Source of the DNA: Anaerolineae bacterium
GTDB lineage: Bacteria; Chloroflexota; Anaerolineae; B4-G1; SLSP01
DNA length: 17,496 nt
NCBI GenBank assembly: GCA_016927095.1
Contig: JAFGNI010000637.1
Location: forward strand, 1 to 17,496
Direction of reading: 5' to 3'
Positions 14,464 through 17,496 of the stretch are shown piece after piece (the first letter of the stretch is position 1; the number at the start of each line of letters is the position of its first letter). Under the pieces are notes generated by a model that was given only the letters and a program-made list of their open reading frames with translations, searched no databases and was not told where the DNA came from. The translations under genes and the position numbers were made by a program.

Positions 14464-17250
14464 GTGCCCAGGATCGCGGCGTCGCCCGGATCCCTTCTGA
14501 TTGACGGGCAGCCTGCCCTGATCCAGGCCGGCGCCTTGCACTACAGCCGTCTGCCGTCGCCCAGCCTCTGGGAGCCGGTGCTTCAGCGTATCCGGATGGC
14601 GGGAATGAATGCCGTCTTTGTGCCGTGCCCCTGGTCCTATCACAGCCCCGCTCCGGGCTTCCATGACTTCACCGGACCCCGCGACCTCGGACTGCTGGTG
14701 TCCTCGGCTGAGCAGCTGGGTCTCTGGCTGATTCCCGCCATAGGGCCTTGGCTGGGCCTTGGGCTGGATGGCGGGGGCGTGCCTGCGTGGCTGCACCGCA
14801 CAGCCGAGGCCCAGCCGATCCTCGCGGCGGCAGCGGGCTCCCAGCCGGCCCGGCCCTACCTGCGCGCCGTTGCCGCCTGGTGGGAGCAGTTGCTTCCCCG
14901 GTTTCTGGACCAGCCCAATCTGCTGTTGGTGGCGCTCCATCCCGGTCTCACGGCGGATGGCCAAGAGTTGGCCGGATATGTGCACCCCCTCCTCGATCTG
15001 GCGCGCCGTCTAGGCGTCGCCGTGCCCATTGCGGTACCGGGTTCCTGTTGGACCGAGATTGCCGGAACCTCGATGGCTGGCGACGTTCTGCCCTGGTTCT
15101 CCAGTGGGCCGGTGGAGCTCGCACGGCGGGGCGCGCCGTTGGACGGTGCTACCGGTGAGGCCGTGGGGCTTGTGGTCGTTGATATCTCACTGCCCCCAAG
15201 TCGAGCCGGCAAGCCTCCTGCGCAGATGTCCCAGGTTGGCGGTCTTGAGCATCCTCGCCCGCTGGTGACCGGCGTGATCAGCGAGGGGCATCCGGTCGTC
15301 GTCCTCGATCCCTTCCATCGCGGCGTGAACTGGGGCCACTGGGCGGCCCCTGGAGACAACACCCTCTACGGCTATGGCGCGCCCTTGGCAGAGCTTGCGG
15401 CACCGACCAAAGCTTACGAGAACACACGGCGTCTGGCGATGACGCTCGAGACGCTGGCCCCCCTATTGGTCACCGGCGCGGCGCCGCCCCGCGACCGCCG
15501 GTCTGGTAGCCTCCCGGCCCTTGCCACGGGGGCCGAAGGGGATCGGCTGTGGACGGGCTTGCCGGATATGTTGGATGGGGCGGGGGCTGTCGCCCCGTCT
15601 GTCCAGGCGGATCCCACTCGGGTCCTCGCTTGGTCGCGCCGGCGCGCTGAGGGTACCCTGGTGGCGCTCGTGGAGGATGGCGGCTCAGAGACCCTTGTGC
15701 AGTTGGCGCTTGGCGACAGTGCCGAGGATGAGATCGTGGTCGAGGACATCCCGCTGGGTGCGGGGGAGGTCCGGATGCTGCCCCTTGACTGGCAGCTGGT
15801 AGAGGGCCGGCTGATGTCGACCACGCTGGAGCCGGTGCTGCACACCGTGGTGGCAGGGCGCGAGCTCGTGATCCTCCGCAATGATAAGGGCGGCGAGCTC
15901 CTCTTGCCGCCCGATTTTCGTCACCGGCACAGCCGCGGTCCTGTCTTCGTGGACCGGACCCCTGCGGCGTCGGGTCGCCCAGGTGTCGCGCTTCACGTCG
16001 ACCCTGCACGGATCGCCTCCGCCGTGCTTGATGGACCTGGGGGACACGCGCTGCAGATCTTGGCGCTAGCGCCGGAGTGGGCCGCGTGCGTCTGGCCCTT
16101 GGACGACGCGTGGCGTACGATGCCCACCTATCCTGCGCGGTGGACGCCTATCGAGGAGGCCCCGGCCCGCGGCGTCGTCATTGGGCCGGATTTCGTGGTT
16201 CCGGAGGCCGACGGCGGCTTCCGCTTCCTGGCGGCTGAGAAGGGCTTCGGGTACCGCTGGGGCCCATGGCGCGGAAGCGACCCGCACACCTGGCTCTCGC
16301 CGCTAACCTGGTCAGCCGCGCCTGCGATAGCCCTTCCGGTACTCCGCTGGGAGTCGCTTCCCGGCGCCGCAGAGGCGTTACCCGGCTACGACGACCGGTC
16401 CTGGCGTGCCTTGTCGTCCGGGGCGTTGCTCACTGCCGAAGCGCTGGACGTGGACTGCGGCTTCATCTGGTATCGGGCCCACTTCGAGGGAACCGCCGAT
16501 GCGGTGACCTTGGCTTGTCCCCACGCCTGCGACCTCTTCCTCAATGGCGAGCACGTCGCGGCCTTGAGCCCGCCGCCTGATGGTAGCGCCGTGGCGCCCA
16601 AGACCTTGCCTCTGCCGGTGCGCCACCTCCGGGAGCACAATGTTCTGGCGTTGCTGGTGGAGCACCAGGGTCGTGATGTCGCATGGGATACCGCCGCCGC
16701 ACCCCACGGCCTCATCGCCTTCGAGCTGGTTGGGGCCCAGGTGCGTACCTGGCGTGTGCGGGCAGGGCTGAGCGGTGAGGTGCAGCGCCAGGGCTTCTAT
16801 GGTTTCGCCGATGGGTCGCTCATCGGCAACGATGCGTCACCGCTGACGGCGCGTCGGGATGCGGATGCCAGAGGTGCGGAACCTGGTGTCCTCCCCGGCT
16901 ACGGTCACGGCACCATCGGGCCGCACGACGGCGCTGCCAGCGGTGCCGTCACCTGGCACCGCACTGGTTTCAGCCTTAACCTTCCGCACGACGTCGAAGC
17001 GCCGGTCTTCCTGGTCCTCGATCAGACGCCGACCAAGTGCGCCATCTATCTCAACGGCTTACGCGTCGGCGAGCTTTGGTATCCGCAGCGGGCGGAGCGC
17101 CGCTTCTGGCTGCCCGAGGGTATCCTGCGCCGGGACGGCCCCAACGAGCTTCTCGTTGCCCAATGGACCCGCGGTGCCACGCCCGGCATCGGCGTCGCTC
17201 GCCTCGAATCCGCCCCGCCCGCCATTTGGCACCACCAATTGGCGGTGTAG
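14464..17250 (+). CDS. GH35 (beta-galactosidase)-like protein, probably catalytically degenerate
   Basis: A 928-residue protein with GH35 architecture: an N-terminal TIM barrel (about 1-330), intermediate beta domains, and two jelly-roll (galactose-binding-like) domains at about 640-760 and 820-928. GH35 landmarks in the barrel are the start (IDGQPALIQAGALHYSRLP), GMNAVFVPCPWSYHSP, GPWLGLGLDGGGVPAWL (94-110), FHRGVNWGHW (from 284) and TLYGYGAPLAE (300-310). Where active GH35 enzymes have AEW in the GPY block, this protein has GLD. Where they have QVENEYG with the acid/base Glu, it has ALHPGLT (157-163). The usual TE nucleophile position appears as LVTG (267-270). By this by-eye alignment both catalytic Glu are lost. 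There is no signal peptide, so it is probably cytoplasmic. The start is GTG at 14464, 6 nt after the psuG stop, with a G-run about 10 nt upstream. It may be sugar-binding only, or have an altered activity. Confidence 0.8.
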   Translation: MPRIAASPGSLLIDGQPALIQAGALHYSRLPSPSLWEPVLQRIRMAGMNAVFVPCPWSYHSPAPGFHDFTGPRDLGLLVSSAEQLGLWLIPAIGPWLGLGLDGGGVPAWLHRTAEAQPILAAAAGSQPARPYLRAVAAWWEQLLPRFLDQPNLLLVALHPGLTADGQELAGYVHPLLDLARRLGVAVPIAVPGSCWTEIAGTSMAGDVLPWFSSGPVELARRGAPLDGATGEAVGLVVVDISLPPSRAGKPPAQMSQVGGLEHPRPLVTGVISEGHPVVVLDPFHRGVNWGHWAAPGDNTLYGYGAPLAELAAPTKAYENTRRLAMTLETLAPLLVTGAAPPRDRRSGSLPALATGAEGDRLWTGLPDMLDGAGAVAPSVQADPTRVLAWSRRRAEGTLVALVEDGGSETLVQLALGDSAEDEIVVEDIPLGAGEVRMLPLDWQLVEGRLMSTTLEPVLHTVVAGRELVILRNDKGGELLLPPDFRHRHSRGPVFVDRTPAASGRPGVALHVDPARIASAVLDGPGGHALQILALAPEWAACVWPLDDAWRTMPTYPARWTPIEEAPARGVVIGPDFVVPEADGGFRFLAAEKGFGYRWGPWRGSDPHTWLSPLTWSAAPAIALPVLRWESLPGAAEALPGYDDRSWRALSSGALLTAEALDVDCGFIWYRAHFEGTADAVTLACPHACDLFLNGEHVAALSPPPDGSAVAPKTLPLPVRHLREHNVLALLVEHQGRDVAWDTAAAPHGLIAFELVGAQVRTWRVRAGLSGEVQRQGFYGFADGSLIGNDASPLTARRDADARGAEPGVLPGYGHGTIGPHDGAASGAVTWHRTGFSLNLPHDVEAPVFLVLDQTPTKCAIYLNGLRVGELWYPQRAERRFWLPEGILRRDGPNELLVAQWTRGATPGIGVARLESAPPAIWHHQLAV

Positions 17251-17260
17251 ACCCCCTCCG

Positions 17261-17286
17261 GCCGGGACAGCCTTCCGGCCTACAGC
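17261..17286. repeat. 26-bp hairpin repeat, copy 1
   Basis: GCCGGGACAGCCTTCCGGCC followed by TACAGC. It matches copy 2 (17345-17370) at 24 of 26 bases. It folds as GCCGGGA - CAGCC - TTCCGGC, a 7-bp stem with one G-T pair. It begins 11 nt after the stop of the GH35-like gene and could act at its mRNA 3' end. It resembles dispersed REP-like palindromes; copy number in the genome cannot be seen here. Confidence 0.75.
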
Positions 17287-17344
17287 AGCCCCTGGGACGG
17301 CAGTACAGCTGTTGCAGGGCCGCTAGCCGAGCCGCTCCGCTGAA

Positions 17345-17370
17345 GCCGGGACAGCCTCCCGGCCTACAAC
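17345..17370. repeat. 26-bp hairpin repeat, copy 2
   Basis: GCCGGGACAGCCTCCCGGCC followed by TACAAC, in the same orientation as copy 1, 84 nt further on. The stem is a perfect 7 bp (GCCGGGA / TCCCGGC) with the same CAGCC loop. The base that differs within the stem (T in copy 1, C here) keeps pairing (G-T versus G-C), which suggests the hairpin rather than the exact sequence is maintained. Confidence 0.75.
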
Positions 17371-17405
17371 GGCTCCCACGACCTGCCGCCTTTGGTCTGC
17401 GAGGA

Positions 17406-17496
17406 TTATGCGTCGAAGACGCCTGTGCTCAGGTACCGCTCACCTGTGTCCGGGAGCAGCGCGACCACTGTCTTTCCAGGCCCCAAGCGCCTGGCG
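17406..17496 (-). CDS. cysK: Cysteine synthase (O-acetylserine sulfhydrylase), C-terminal fragment
   Basis: Only the last 29 codons are inside the window; the rest continues past the right edge. The translated minus strand ends LLPDTGERYLSTGVFDA, preceded by RRLGPGKTVVA. This matches the conserved C-terminus of PLP-dependent cysteine synthases, which make cysteine from O-acetylserine and sulfide (or close relatives such as cystathionine beta-synthase-like enzymes). The gene converges on the GH35-like gene; the 155 nt between them hold the two hairpin repeats and no other gene. The symbol is given for the family; cysK and cysM cannot be separated with certainty from this end. Confidence 0.85.
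   Translation of the reverse strand, partial: ARRLGPGKTVVALLPDTGERYLSTGVFDA

Overview
The window is a GC-rich bacterial chromosome segment. Taken together, the gene content suggests a member of the Chloroflexota: a Rel-type (p)ppGpp enzyme, the rpsF-ssb-rpsR operon, a membrane-anchored parvulin-like protein, a FecR-like membrane protein, a HypE-like AIR synthase, and leaderless promoters. This assignment rests on by-eye protein resemblance and is only moderately certain. No prophage, CRISPR array, insertion sequence, plasmid gene or tRNA is visible. Most of the window is compact, ordinary chromosomal coding sequence.

Layout. (1) 1-1698 (+): a Rel/SpoT-family (p)ppGpp enzyme, cut at its 5' end by the window edge. 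A hairpin terminator (1846-1870) lies between it and the convergent block that follows. (2) 1907-4374 (-): the operon rpsF (bS6) - ssb - rpsR (bS18), a terminator-like 12-bp hairpin, and then a membrane-anchored SurA/PpiC-like protein. (3) 4515-4961 (-): the RNase P RNA gene rnpB with a good promoter upstream, and above it a 13-bp perfect inverted repeat (5019-5081). (4) 5098-9603 (-): a tight five-gene run in the order acylphosphatase, FecR-like membrane protein, HypE-like AIR synthase, membrane-anchored metallophosphoesterase, nitroreductase. Gaps are 17, 32 and 3 nt, followed by a 4-nt ATGA overlap. (5) 9604-9700: a 97-nt divergent promoter region in which both -10 boxes sit only 8-9 nt from the start codons, so both transcripts are probably leaderless. 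(6) 9701-12264 (+): a GT4 glycosyltransferase and a polyprenyl-phosphate sugar-phosphate transferase, overlapping by ATGA, which form an exopolysaccharide or glycan initiation pair. (7) 12344-17250 (+): an M20 peptidase of the YgeY type, pseudouridine-5'-phosphate glycosidase (PsuG), and a 928-residue GH35-like protein that seems to have lost both catalytic glutamates. (8) 17251-17496: two copies of a 26-bp hairpin repeat, then the C-terminal end of a cysteine synthase on the minus strand.

The genes fall into housekeeping units (stringent response, ribosome and ssb operon, RNase P), a small poorly characterised minus-strand operon, a surface-glycan pair, and a catabolic group. No complete novel system stands out. 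The points most worth a second look are the GH35-like putative pseudoenzyme, the twin leaderless promoters, the altered GNHD motif in the metallophosphoesterase, the ExDD motif in the Rel synthetase domain, and the inverted repeat beside rnpB.
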